From positions 434,001 to 498,000 of the forward strand of contig VZTI01002343.1 of the NCBI GenBank assembly GCA_013397865.1: a DNA stretch of 64,000 bases. Direction: 5' to 3'. The notes beneath the pieces are model-generated. The model had not been told where the DNA came from. It was given only the letters and a program-made list of their open reading frames with translations, and searched no databases. This document shows positions 45,161-57,180 of this stretch, one piece after another. The first letter of the stretch is position 1. Every line of letters starts with the position of its first letter. The stretch is from Struthidea cinerea (Eukaryota; Chordata; Aves; Passeriformes; Corcoracidae). The position numbers and the translations under genes are program-made.

Positions 45161-48129
45161 CCCTGCCCAGACCACCTAGACACTTACATGTTGGTTCTTG
45201 GAATTATGTGGGAGTGTAAGTGAATACAATCATTGAGGAAAGGACTGTGAGTGGGTAAAGCCAGTGTACTTCAGAGATTTTGTAAAATGATACCACCTTC
45301 TCCTACCATGGATTCTCACACTGCATTTTTTACACTAACTTGTAACAGAGACAAAAGCACAGACAGTGATACGTGCTGGAAGGATGCAAGACCCGGATTT
45401 GTGTAATCTGGATGAGAAAAGCTTCAGAGGCCTTAAGGTGATAGTTTTCCACATGTAATACATCATTATCAAGAGAACAATAACCAGCTGTTCTCACAGA
45501 TGCTGGGAGAAGGACAAGAAGAAAACAGCTTCCAATGCTGCAAAATTATTTTGGCTCTGTATCAACAGGAGTGAAACTGGGGGTCTCATGGACTCCCCAA
45601 CAGAGGATGTCGAGTACATGATGGCAAATATTTGTCACCAATGTCTGGATATGTTCAAACCTGCCTTACTGCTGGGGGCTGCACCAGACCAGTGTCTGAC
45701 AGCATGTTTCTGATGCTCAGTGCCAGATTCTTTGTCAAAGGCCCTGTGACTCAGAGCCCCTGGTGCCAGCCCAGATCCACGCCAGTTAAAGACTCGGTGC
45801 CTGCACCAGAATTTTGTCACCGCGGGGCTAAACAATCTCTTTTACTCTCTTCCTGACCTATATTGTTACAGTTGCTATGAAACCCTTACCCATGGAAGCA
45901 ATTTTTCCACTGGCTCCATGGATTGTCTCTGTTTCTCACTACCAGGAACGTTAAAAGAGTTTTATTTCTTCAATAAAATTGAATACAGTCATGCTTGAGC
46001 TGGAGTGGGGATTAGTTTGCCTAACTTTTTCATTTCAGATGACTTTTGAAAAACTTGGCTAGAGTTTACCCAACTGCAATTCTTTGAGTGGATCTTTTGC
46101 TATTATACATCTGACAAAGAGATGGCAGCAGGGTGGTGCTGTTGCATTTTTCTCTTAATTTACTTTTTTTTCCTTAATCTGTTTTTCAGGAGTAACAAAA
46201 CTGAGCTTCTGAAGCTTTGGTGCTTTACCAAAAGTACATATGGAAATATTTGCATCTGGCACAAAGTTAAAAAACAAATAGCTATGCATTTTCCAACATA
46301 CATGTATTTCATGTGAATTTTACACACAATATTCCCCTTGGTTTTTAAGGTATCTTCAAAATTCAGCTCTGTAATCTATGAAATTGAACATTCAGGTATT
46401 GAAGGCTGAATGAAGCCTACAAAATCTTCATGTTCCATAAATGCTGGGAGAAATCTGTATGATGGGAGCAGGAGGTAGATCCTCTACCTGTATTTTTAGT
46501 AGGATCAAGTTAAGGAAACCCCACATTTTGTTAAAGCCCGGTTTTGAAGTGCTCTCTTTTTTTAACTTCGATGTTTTTGGATTATGTTTTCATTCATTAA
46601 ATGTGAAAATGGGAAGTGTGTAACCAAGGTAACAATGATGTCCCTAGAGAGTATCTGAATGCACAAATCTCATGTCACCATCCTAAGCCAATCTGTATCT
46701 TGTCTGCAACAACCCCTGCCTTCTTCCCATCATTTACGAAACAAGATCTCACCAGCCAGGACCACATTTTGGGGAGGACCTGCAAGGAAAGGGGGCAGCT
46801 GAATATTACACAATACAGGTATGTAAAGGTGTTACTGCAGCTGTGTGCCAGGCACATCCAAACCATGACGTGTCTGCAAATGAGTCATCTTGGAGTGAAC
46901 ATTCCTGGCTAGGAGCGACTAACTCGCTTTCTCCCCGTAACCTCATGGGGTGTGAAACCTGACGAGGTGTCACAGCAGTAAGTAAGGCACGTTCTTAGAT
47001 GGTCAGAGGCAGATTGGATGTGTCACAGGGCAGCACACCAGGTTTCTAACTTAGGACAAAAAAGAACACATCTTGCTATGCATCATTACCCCCCACTGGA
47101 TATCCTCCTATCATATTGCCCTTCTTCTCTGGTTCAGCTCTGTGAGTCTTTCTTAATCTGAGTGAGAAAAATGCACAGTGTCAGATGGTGCAGTTAATGA
47201 TAATACTGGTGAGGTATTATCAACAGGGCAGAGCAGTAGCTTCTGCTCTGATGGTTTCACTCGTGCCTTTGCAGACCACTTCTGTCTTTAAACAACCTAT
47301 GAGAGAAGGTCTTTGCCAAGCAGAGCTCTTTCAAAACTTCTCAATTAAATTTCTCAACTCATTTTTTTGCTGCAAGTGCTTGCACTTAGACTTGCTGTAA
47401 TGCCGGGCTCTGCTATGACTCTAACCCATAGCTGACTGACAACAGATAACCATGTTAGGAAGCAACGAGTTTATCTGACAAATGGCTTTTCATCCAGTTT
47501 CTTGTTTGTACACTTCAAACATCCTGGGTCCTGTGAGTCATTTTGGTATCAACAACAGACTAGAGAGTGAAAATAGATTGCTTGTATGGTTTTTACTGCT
47601 TTCTACAGGAAAAAAAACCTCAAATGTTATCTTGTTCTTCTCATCTTCTCCTTTCCCAAATATTGCTCCCCCATTTTTTCAATCCATTTTTACAGTCTTA
47701 TTTCCATTTCTTCTCACTGTACAACCTCAGTCCAGTTCCTGTCTGGGCACTCATCCAGATGTCTTGCAGTTTTAGGAACCCTTTACTTGCCCCTGGAACC
47801 AACACATCTCAGCAGATGAATATATTGCTGAGCACTCAAATCCCTTTTTATGAGTACTTCTGCCCCCGCAGCATTCCTGCATAGTGACAATTCTGCATTC
47901 TCTGTGTTGCAAAATTCTCCTAGGTTGTGTCTGGAGGCAAAGATGGAGATGAGGACAACCTCTTTCCTGTGATATAGCCAACAACGAGTTGAATACATTA
48001 CTAGAGCTCTAGAGATGGGCTTTTTATTCAGTCCTTGAGCATTCCTCCTTCAATTTCGATTACCTTTTCCAAATAACTCTACTATTGCTTCTTGCTTTGG
48101 AGCTTTTTTGTGTATGTGGGCTTCACATT
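45161..48129. other. Intergenic sequence upstream of ANO6
   Basis: No exon or RNA gene was recognised. A somewhat GC-richer patch at 45.6-45.85 kb and an AATAAA near 45.97 kb raised the idea of a solo LTR, but no matching ends were found. The remainder is unremarkable AT-rich DNA up to the ANO6 CpG island. Confidence 0.5.
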
Positions 48130-48205
48130 TTCAGCAGTACTAAGCGATGGTGAGTCCTTCAGTGCCCGGGCGCATATTTTGACATATTTTTAAGAGACCC
48201 AGCGC

Positions 48206-48214
48206 TTTAAAAAG
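48206..48214 (+). promoter_or_regulatory. TATA-like element upstream of ANO6
   Basis: TTTAAAAAG stands at the upstream edge of the GC-rich zone, 214 bp before the ANO6 start codon. If used, it would place transcription start near 48240. The match to TATAAA is imperfect, and CpG-island promoters often lack a TATA box. Confidence 0.2.
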
Positions 48215-48248
48215 ACCTGGCGCTCCCGCTGCCCGCGGTGCAGCGGCC

Positions 48249-48268
48249 GGGGCGGGCGCGGGGCAGGG
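48249..48268 (+). promoter_or_regulatory. G-quadruplex-type motif in ANO6 promoter
   Basis: Four runs of three or more G (GGGG, GGG, GGGG, GGG) are separated by loops of 1, 3 and 2 bases, which meets the usual G-quadruplex pattern. It lies about 160-180 bp before the start codon. Confidence 0.5.
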
Positions 48269-48277
48269 CCGTGCCCG

Positions 48278-48296
48278 GCGGGGCGGGGGCGGCCCC
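48278..48296. promoter_or_regulatory. Sp1/KLF-type GC boxes
   Basis: GGCGGGGCGGGGGCGGCCC contains overlapping GC-box cores (GGGGCGGGG class), typical of a TATA-less CpG-island promoter. Confidence 0.5.
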
Positions 48297-48328
48297 TCCT
48301 GCCGGGAAGGTGTCGGTGGCCGCCCGCC

Positions 48329-48330
48329 NN
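48329..48330. other. Two ambiguous bases in ANO6 promoter
   Basis: NN within GC-rich sequence, upstream of the coding start, so the protein is not affected. Confidence 0.95.
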
Positions 48331-48427
48331 CCCCGCCGCCGCTCCGCCCCCGGGGCTGGCAGGGCTCGGGGCGGGCTCGCTCCCCGGCGGCAGGGGAGCG
48401 GGCGCGGGGCACCTCAACTTCGGCAAG

Positions 48428-48518
48428 ATGAATGTGGAGAACCAAGATGTGCTGCTGGATCTGGAGGGGGAGGAGGAGGAGGAGGAGGAAGATGATGATA
48501 ATGATGATGGGGAGATCG
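48428..48518 (+). CDS. ANO6: ANO6 (anoctamin-6/TMEM16F), coding exon 1
   Basis: The frame begins MNVENQDVLLDLEG and continues with seven Glu and a DDDNDDGEI stretch. It ends with one base of the next codon before a consensus donor, G|GTGAGT (48519-48524). I recognise the shape of the ANO6 N-terminus: a short start, then VLL, then an acidic Glu/Asp tract ending Asp-Gly-acidic-Ile. As I recall, the human exon also stops after Ile with a split codon starting G. ANO6 is a ten-helix plasma-membrane protein acting as a calcium-activated phospholipid scramblase and ion channel; its loss causes Scott syndrome. This exon encodes only the cytosolic acidic N-terminus. The start ATG has A at -3 and lies in the CpG island. 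The tract is coded by near-pure GAG and GAT triplets. Position next to DBX2 matches human 12q12. No later exon was found. Confidence 0.88.
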
Positions 48519-48577
48519 GTGAGTAGGTGGCTGGCGCGGGGAGGGTCCCCCCCGGGCTGCGGGCTCACCCCCGGGGC

Positions 48578-48651
48578 NNNNNNNNNNNNNNNNNNNNNNN
48601 NNNNNNNNNNNNNNNNNNNNNNNNNNNNNNNNNNNNNNNNNNNNNNNNNNN
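48578..48651. other. Assembly gap (74 N) just after ANO6 exon 1
   Basis: A run of N starts 60 bp into intron 1 in extremely GC-rich sequence. It does not touch the exon or its donor. Confidence 0.95.
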
Positions 48652-49155
48652 GGCGGGGAGCGCACCGGGCGGCGCCGCGCCCGGGCTGTGGCCGGCCGGG
48701 ACCGGGAGCGACTGGCAGACAGGGAGCCCGCACCGCCGCTCGCCTCCTTCCACTAAAACTACCGATGATTTTTCCGTGGAAAATACGGGATGTCTCTGTC
48801 CGTGCTGGCGGGTGTGTGCCAGGTGTGGCTGCCTCATGGAGCGCCGTGGCGATGGTCCTGCTGCCGTAGCATCGGCAAGGCTCAGTGGGAGAGAAGCACC
48901 GAAAACTTTGCCTGTTCCTTTCCCTCTGACGGGAAGGAAACGCGTGAGAGGGGGCAGAAGCAGCACTTTGCAGTTAGTGCGATGCTGGAGACCTTTGGTG
49001 TCGCACAGGCACAAGCCGTGCCCCGGTGCCTTGATCCTTAGGAAAATGCAAACATGCGATCGCCTCCGCACGCCCCGGCGCTCCCAGCATCCCTTCTCTC
49101 CCCGTGCTGCCTGACTGGCGTGTCTTAGCTTGACAGCCGAGCTAAAGAGGAGAGT

Positions 49156-49415
49156 AATCACAGAACGGCTTGGGATGGAGGGACCTTGAAGATCATCTAG
49201 TTCCAGCACACCTGGCTTGGGCAGGAACACCTTCCAGCAGACCAGGTTGCTCATAGCTCCATCCAGCCTGGCCTTAAACACAGCCAGGGATGAAGCACCC
49301 ACAACTTCTCTGGGCAGCCTCTTCCAGTGCCTCACCACCCTCACAGCGAAGAATTTTTTCCTAATATCTAATCTGAACCTGCCCTCTTTCAGTGACACCA
49401 CTCCCTCACCCCCAG
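49156..49415 (-). mobile_element. CR1 LINE 3' fragment in ANO6 intron 1
   Basis: This is the reverse complement of a CR1 3' end. It shows ATCACAGAAC at the edge, GGAGGGACCTTGAAGATCAT, then CATCCAGCCTGGCCTTAAAC and CTTCCAGTGCCTCACCACC. On the minus strand it encodes a recognisable RFRLDIRKKFFAVRVVRHWK and LPREVVGASSLAVF. It sits only about 640 bp from ANO6 exon 1. Confidence 0.93.
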
Positions 49416-50613
49416 AACGAACAAACCAACAAAACAAAATGTAAGGGGGAAATTGGCAAAGCAAAGAAAGACAGTAATTTTGCTGGGGGGGGNAGGGTGG
49501 AAGCATATTGTGTCTGCCAGAAAAGCAGACAGAAACATGGACAAAGAGTTTTAAATTCGAAGTGTATGTTAGTCTTGTTCCAACGCCAGTAGCCCAGGAC
49601 AATGTCATTGTATTTACTGTGGGAATGAATTCTATTGAAGTATTTCCAGAAAACAGCCCAAAAAGGGTTGTTTGTCAGCTGGTTCAGACTGAAGGGGTCT
49701 GTTCATTTCATTGAGGAGACACAGATTTACTTCAGTTCAGAAGCTGTTTTTCAGCTGCACTAGCCAAGATATTCTAAAGTCTTTTATTTCTAGTTAACTT
49801 GTTAAAATAAATCTAACAAATAAGGAATGCAGGCAAAAGTCAGACAAGCAAATAGAAGCTGGATCTGTATATATAAATTTTATAAATAAAAAGGGTTTCT
49901 GCTCATTATTGTTCAAAAGGTTGTGAATGTTTTCACTGAAAAGCACATAATTTTGGTGATTTTTTAGTATTGGGTCTGAATTTCAGCATTTCTAAAAAAT
50001 TCTAGTGACATTAACTTTCTCTAATACTCTAATTGCCTCCAAATATTTATCCTTAATAATCCTGCCACATTTATTCAGTTAGCTCACTCCAAAAGTGTAT
50101 AAAGTTTGAGCCTTGCCCAATGTCTGTGGAAAGCAGGGAATGTCTTTCCTCCAACATTATTAGCCTTTGTTTCAGATGGGAGTATCCCTTGACTTACAGT
50201 AACAGTCCAAAGACAAATTCAATTTTCCATATGAAGTGAGGCAAAGGTATTGTTTCACTCCACTCCCTGAATTTAAAGGGCGGATCAGCACTGCAATGTA
50301 TTAATCAACAGCTGTCTTTTCCATTCTTCACCCCAGAGAAAAACGGAATTGTTTCCTACTCATAACTCTTTATCCAACTTGGGGATAGTTCAGCTTTCAG
50401 AGCCAGCAAGTCATGAGCTTCATATACTGGATACAGCAGTTTGGAACAACTCATGCTATGTGGCAAAATTGCCTAAAAACTGTGCACTGATGATTTCAGG
50501 AGTTGTTATGCAAAGCCTGTTACACAGCACCTGGCTTTGTCATATTTGCTACTCTTGCAAAATGCATGTGTAACTGTCTTAAGGTTTTTATATTAGCTAT
50601 AATTACAGGTATA

Positions 50614-50640
50614 ATTTACAAGTCTGACAAACTTGTAAAT
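50614..50640. repeat. Perfect 10-bp inverted repeat with 7-nt loop
   Basis: ATTTACAAGT (50614-50623) and ACTTGTAAAT (50631-50640) are exact reverse complements around CTGACAA. The repeat lies in unique intronic sequence. Confidence 0.88.
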
Positions 50641-53600
50641 CATCCATTTACCTTCAGTTTTATTGTACCGCTTGCATCTGCATTTTTCACAAGGACACCA
50701 TCCCTGGTTCAGGAAGTAAGCAGGATTTCTGAACTCTTTCCTGTTCTAGTCAGGATCAATCCAAAGTGTTTGTAGCTCATCAGAAAAGCATTAATATGGA
50801 ATATTGAAGTTTGTGGTCATGGCACATAAAGGGAGTGATCTGTCTCATTCTGGCACACAGTTGGTTTTGGTTATCCACGCTGATCACTAGCAAACCACTC
50901 GTGTCAGAAGCAGTGTTAGGCAGGCGTCCAGAGAAAGATCTGTACTCAAAAGTCCCAGTCCTCGGGGAGGTACCAGAGCTGCTTTGCCTGTTCTACAGAG
51001 CTTTGAAATGAATTATTTGGGTCAGAGGTGTGTTTAGGGAAGAAAGCCTTGTCCTAAGGTTAGACTTTTTGACAAGTCGAAATGTTTCCTTTCCAATGCT
51101 TAAACAAGATCGGCAACTTTTTCATTTGGAGTCAGGCTGTTTTCAAGAAGATTGTTACATCAGTGGCATCCTTTTTTTTCCATAAACCACAAAGTTTTTC
51201 TTTTCCTGGTGCAAATCTCACACCATACTGAAACTGGTTTGCTTGTATTTGAGTATGCTTTCCAGAAAAATTAACTTGTGCAGACAATATCCAGAGGCAT
51301 CCATCCTGACTAAACATCCCACAAGAAATACTTTTGTCTTCTTAGGGATATGTTAGCAACTTGCTTACTCTTTGTGGTCTTGGTTTTACTCAAATGTCCC
51401 AGTAGATCCTAGTCGTTCTTTGAGCCTTGAGTGTAGATCTTGCCATCTTTTGACACTGCTGCAATAATGACCAGATCACGCTTTATAAATGACCAAGAAA
51501 AGGATGTTCACATCTCAAACTTTCTCTTCTCACACAATGTAGATATGCTGATCCCCATTCAGGGAGAATTCCAGATCTTCTTTCTGAAAAGACTTTCATG
51601 CTGTTGTTCAGGACACATTTTTAGCATCTACAATAAAATGTACAACAGTACTGGTTTATTCAAGCAACACTAGTTGTGGAGTCACAGCCTAAAATAACCA
51701 GTGTTGTTCAGCCCAGTGTACAACTGGAACCCTGCCCTAAGGGGTAATGTTGTAATCCAGATGGTATAGACTAGGCATAGCAATTCTTCACCTCATTACT
51801 TTTGCTCACTGTTCTGTTCTCTGCTTGTTTCCTCATGGCATGTACTGCTTTTAGTCATGCTGCCTGCCTAGAGCTTTTCTTTTTTCCTATTCAATAGCTT
51901 CAATAACTTGATGTTTCTACAAATATTACTGATATCATATACTGTACTCCAATATGAATATACCATACCAATAGTGTCCTCCCAATTATTTCAGCTTGCC
52001 TTCATGATGCTGTGAAATGGGCAATTCTCTACAAAAGTCTTCTAAAGGCAATGGAAAGCCTGAACAGTTGAATTCTTTTTTTGAGAAGTGTGGCTTTGTC
52101 CTGCAATTTATTAAATACAATCCCCACCTCTGGAAAATTTCAAAGGGGCTGTAGGTGCGCGGGCCAGATCTCATAATTTTTTAACATGCAAGTTTATAAG
52201 AAGATTTTTTTTAAAAAGTAGTTCTGTTTCTGAAAGGACAGTTTCTTCCTTTTCAGTCTACCTACAGTACTGAGTAAAACTGCCCCAGTCATCTCTTTTT
52301 GCCCCTGGTTTTCATCTCTTTAGCTTCTCAGACTTGCAATCAGCCTAAAAATGATTTGGGCACATTGCAGTTTCCCACTCTCCTGAAGATGGCGATGAGC
52401 TGTCTGATGAGCTGAGAATCAAGAAGTTCTGCTCCCTGTGTTCTGTTTGTGACACCGTTCTCGTGCGTGTACATCTCATGCATGTACATTCCTGCAGGAA
52501 CAAGCAGCAATGCAGACGCAGAGTCTCATTTATTCTGAGTTACTATTGGGGCAGTAAGAGACTCTTCCTGGTGAGCTGGGACTTGCACAGGTCCAGGAAA
52601 CACTGGTCTGTTACGCTGGTCACCATCTAAACTGCTCCTCATGCCTTCATGTCCTTTCTCTTGTATCTGTTACACTGATGGTTTACCTACATTTCTTTGT
52701 CGCTTCATACTTCAGCAATTTTACCTCCTGAATTTCTGCCACTTCACTTTCACAGAATCCAGGCTACAGATGAGTACACAATCCAAGCCACACAGTGACA
52801 TCAACCTTGTCACCAATTATGGTTCCATTTGCAAGTACACTGCTGGTACCGCTCACTTTGTAATGCTAATTTAATGATTTTTCTGCAAAACTCCTAAAAA
52901 CCAAAGGGTAAGAATATAAACATTTAATTACAATATAATTAGCAGTTTGCAGCTATTTATAATTCATAAATTCTGGAGGAGATCAGAGAATCAGGCAGGA
53001 ATTTAGGAAACTTGCAACCCTCACAAATGTACCTGATTTTAATCTATTTTAACAGGTTTTTACCATACCTGAATTCCCAGTTCTCCATGAAAAACTTCCT
53101 GTTTTGAAACTTCCTTTCAAAGTGAAAGTATTCTTTGTTCCTGTCTCTTGAATTTAGCTGTACTGAACATATGAGTGAATTTTACAGGTAAGTCTACAAA
53201 CTGTAGGAGGACTTACCTGCCACTGTATCGGCTTGTGCAATTTGCACAACTTTAATAGTAATAGTTTTGTTTCTTTTCCTGTTTATGAAGTAATAAATTT
53301 TATGGTGGATATTTATCGCAAGCATTCCCTGAAATTTTTACTCTATTTACACAAGCCACAAGTTCCTTTAAGAGGAAAAATACTCTACACTTTTATACTC
53401 AACAACTTGAGTTTTTTACATTACTTTTCAAGCATTATCATTTGTAAAAAAGAAAACTCATTAAAATCAATATGTAGGAAAAAGCCAGAGTTTTGTTACG
53501 TGGTACAGAACTCCAGCGGGTCTGTAGCGTTACAGTTACTGAAAGTAATATAATCAAAAGCTCACAAAAAACTGTCCTATTATCAGTTGATTTGTGCTTT

Positions 53601-53775
53601 ATGCAGTATATCAAAGTGCAGATAGAGAGCTTGAATTTGAAGAGACCAGAGATGTGGAAGGGAAGATGTACACATGCTGTAACAGGTGTTGCATTTCCAC
53701 ACAAAAGGACCTTTCAAGAGTAATTAGAGAAGAATTATTAATAAGATCTGTTACTATATACCTGGGAAGTTCTCA

Positions 53776-54690
53776 AAATCATAGAATGGGTAAGATTGGA
53801 AGGGACCACAGAGGGCCATTGATCCAACCTCCCTGCTCAAACAGGATCATCCTAGAATACATCGTACAGGATTGCATCCATATGGTTCTTGAATATCTCC
53901 AGTGAGGGGGACTCCACAACCTCTCTGGACAATCTGTTCCAGTGCATGGTCACCTGCACAGTAAAGAAGTTCTTCCTCATATTCAGGTGGAACTCCCTGT
54001 GCATCAGTTTCTGCCCACTGCCTCTTGTCCTATTGCTTGGAACCTTGGCTTCATCCTTTTGACACCTTCCCTTCAGATACTTGTACACATTGGTGAGGTC
54101 ACCCCTCAGGCATCTCTTCTTGGGGCTGAGCAGGCCAGGTCCCTCAACCTGTCCTTGTAGGAGAGGTGCTCCATTCCCCTGATCATCTTTGTCCCCCTCT
54201 GTGGGACCCACTCCAGAGCTCCGTGTCTCTTGTACTGAGGAGCCCAGAACTGGACACAGCACTCCAGATGCGGCCTCACCAGGGCTGAGTAGAGGGGCAG
54301 GATCATCTCCCTCAACCTCTTGGCAATGGTCTTTCTAATTGCACTCCAGGGCACCATTGGCCTCCTCGGCCACAAGGTCACACTGCTGGCTCATGGACAG
54401 CTTGTTGTCCACCAGGATCCACAGGTCCTTCCCCACAGAGCTGCTTCCCAGCAGGTCAGCCCCAAGCCTCTGCTGGTGCAGGGGTTATTCTTCCCCATAT
54501 GCAGGACCCTGCATTTGCCTTTGCTAAATGTCAGACAGTTCTTCTTTGTCCATCTGTCCAACCTGTCGAGATCCTTCTGCAGGGCTGCACAGTGCTCTGG
54601 GGTGTCAGCCACTCCTCCCAGCTTAGTGTCGTCCATAGAGTTGTTATCATTTATGTCATTCAATAAAGTTGTTGTCATTTAAATCACCTC
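53776..54690 (-). mobile_element. CR1 LINE copy truncated at the reverse-transcriptase catalytic box
   Basis: Minus-strand frames show SMDDTKLGGVADTPE (54.6 kb), then QKDLDRLDRW, REMILPLYSALVRPHLE, and the C-terminal NVYKYLKGRCQKDE, HLNMRKNFFTVQV and REVVESPSLEIF. The tail (ATCATAGAATGGG) is at 53778. The copy starts right at the catalytic region, with SMDD where FADD is expected, and contains frameshifts. The outer edge between 54635 and 54690 is uncertain. Confidence 0.92.
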
Positions 54691-56751
54691 ATCCTAGTAT
54701 TTCCTCATACCTGCCAATTCCTAGGAAATGATGGGTTGCATGCTGTGCACTTAAAGTCTAGTTTGCCGCTAGACATGTGGCAAACCCCAAGGGGAATCTG
54801 ATACTAAAATGGGTGTTTTCTGCTGTGATTTTAAAAAAAGAAACAAGCAGAAGTGTGCTTTTGTTTTACATGGCATAAATTAAATAGTCTGGTACCCCCT
54901 AAAAAAGTCAAATAAAGTAGCATTAGCCTAAGTTTGGGATTAACTGGGGTAGCCAAGGAAAGGGGTTACTGATTGCTGTGCTTTTTACATAATGCACAAA
55001 TAATAAAACTAAATATCATGTGCTTGACACGAGAAAACCTTTAGAAAAGGTGCTTCAGGCCTTTAGCATATGGAACTGCTGCAGTTGCGTGTTTAACAAG
55101 GTAATACACTTAACAGAGTGTGAATGTCAAGGAGGACAGTACTGAAGTAGGTGCCATGGGTTGGTTTGTGTGCTGTTCTTGTACTGAAGAAACAAAGGTG
55201 AGGAGAGAAATATTATGCAAGTGCTGAGCTCTGTATCCTGATGAATAGAAAAAATCAGATTGTTTTTAGTGGACTGGCAGTAGTGCTGCAGTTCATGTCT
55301 TTGGCATGGTCCTTTCTAACACTCTAAAATATTGCTGTACAGCATATATATTATTAAACTGATATTTGATATATATTTTTAATATGAAATTTAAGAATTA
55401 TTCACTAGGGCATGGGCCTAATATCACTTGCAATTTTTAGGGGTTTTCAATTCAAACTCAGGCTGAGTGTGAGTGTAGGTGGAACAGTCTTACCTCTGAA
55501 GAGGGTGTGTTCATCTGCTGCACTGGCTGTGAGGAGAGACCGCTCAGACACTGCTAGCATCTGGTGTTATGGTTCAAGTCTGATGGATCTGGAAGTTGAA
55601 ATGAAAACTGGAGGCTGTAGTGTCTCAAACATGTGAAGCAGCACAAATTGGTTTGGTTACCAAAAGAATATTCCCACCCACAACCACCTCACAGCAGCAG
55701 CCTAAGTCTTCTTGGCATTCTGGCCTTATCTTTCATTGGGGAGTCTCAGTGTCGGTGTGGTAGGAATGCAAAGCTGCAGAGAAGGACACTGTACACTTTA
55801 TCTTCTTATTGCTGGTGTCTGTGGTAAATGAAAACTGGCAGTCATACACACTGTCACCAAATAGACTGTTTGGTAGTCAGTCCAAGAATGCAAATATCTG
55901 AGCATAGATGTTTTGTCTTTTCCACCCCTCACAATTTACTCAAGCATCCTACATGTCTCTGAAGGCTTTGTGATGGAAGTGTCTTGATTGCATCCCCAGG
56001 GAATATACAGACATCTGAAATATATTTTTGCTTGATTCAGTGGAATTACTCTCTTCTTACCTACTCCATTCTCAAGCATTTGATAACAGCAGTAGACATA
56101 TAGGCGTGGTTCCCTGCATGGACTTGAGAAGTGAGCTCCTGAAGCATCCTTAATGAGAGCCAGATTCAAATTGGAAAATTAATAAAATATATTAAAATGC
56201 AAACTGAACTTTAGTAAGTGTAGTTACTGGTCTGCTGGACCATAAACATTCTTTTAATTGTTTTTGTGACTCATGTGGTAGAAACAGCAGCTTAGTTTCA
56301 AAATATTGTATAAAGGTCCTTCAATTTAGTTTTTGCATTAAATAATTTCCATCTAAACCACTATTGATCAATATTATTTAGACACAACTGAAAATTAAAG
56401 TTTTGTAAGAACTGCCACCAACAGCAGATTTTGCTTTGCTTTTACTGTTTCCCTTCCTTTCATTTTTTTGTAGATGGATTTCCTCTGGCCCCATTAATCT
56501 GGTTAGTCAGGTTCTCCAGCATTTTTTAGATATGATTTATCATGGGACATTAAATATTTGCATAGGAGACTGCTTACAGTACAGTCATCAGAAGGAGCTG
56601 TGCAGCAGTTTTCTGCTGCAGGAAACAGCTACTACCTCTTTTGTGTTCAGTGCTGTTTGAGACCAGCTGGTGCAGCAGGCTAAATGCCTGGAAAACTTGA
56701 ATGCCCATGGTGTGTGTCTGTCCTGTAGGCTTGTAGCATGGGTGGAGGAAG

Positions 56752-57180
56752 ATCATAGAATCACAGAATGGTTTGGGTTGGAAGGACCTTTAAAGCACAT
56801 CTGGTCCAAACCCCCTCTCATGACTCCCATTTTCAACTAGATCAGGTTGCTCAGGGCCCCATCCAGCCTGACCTTTAATGTTTCTACGGATGGGGCATTG
56901 ACCACCTCTCTGGGCAACCTGTTCCAGTGTGCCACCAACCTAATTTTTAAAACCTTGTTCCTTTTATGTAGACTGAGTCTACCGTCTTTTAGCCTAAAAC
57001 CATCACCCCTCGTCCTGACTCTAAAGGAGCTACTAAAAAACCTGTCCCCATCTTTCTTATAGGCCCCCAGTTAGTACTAAAATGACAAAATAAGGTTTCC
57101 CCAGAGCCTTCTCTTCAGACTGAAAGATCTTAATTCTTTTTCCACTGCTGCAGCAGAGACCCGAGACCTGTCCCTCAGCC
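56752..57180 (-). mobile_element. CR1 LINE 3' fragment
   Basis: ATCATAGAATCACAGAATGG, then TTGGAAGGACCTTTAAAGCA, CATCCAGCCTGACCTTTAA and CTGGGCAACCTGTTCCAGTG mark a reverse-complement CR1 3' end. Homology continues to about 57180 (AGAGCCTTCTCTTCAGACTG). It is a different subfamily from the copy at 53.8 kb. Confidence 0.92.

Larger units (their letters stand above)
48130..49085. promoter_or_regulatory. ANO6: CpG island over ANO6 promoter and exon 1
   Basis: CpG and GC density jump at about 48.15 kb, peak at 48.23-48.73 kb around the first exon (with two assembly gaps) and tail off by about 49.09 kb. This is the expected widely active CpG-island promoter of ANO6. The long minus-strand frames through it cross the N gap and are artefacts. 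Confidence 0.85.

Noticed and set aside
45600..46000. Possible solo LTR (GC-richer patch, AATAAA near 45.97 kb)
   Set aside because: No TG...CA ends, target duplication, primer-binding site or internal retroviral region could be identified.
48565..49608. Long minus-strand open frame (about 347 codons)
   Set aside because: It crosses a 74-N gap, the ANO6 CpG island and a CR1 copy; part of it is simply CR1 ORF2 C-terminus. Not a gene.
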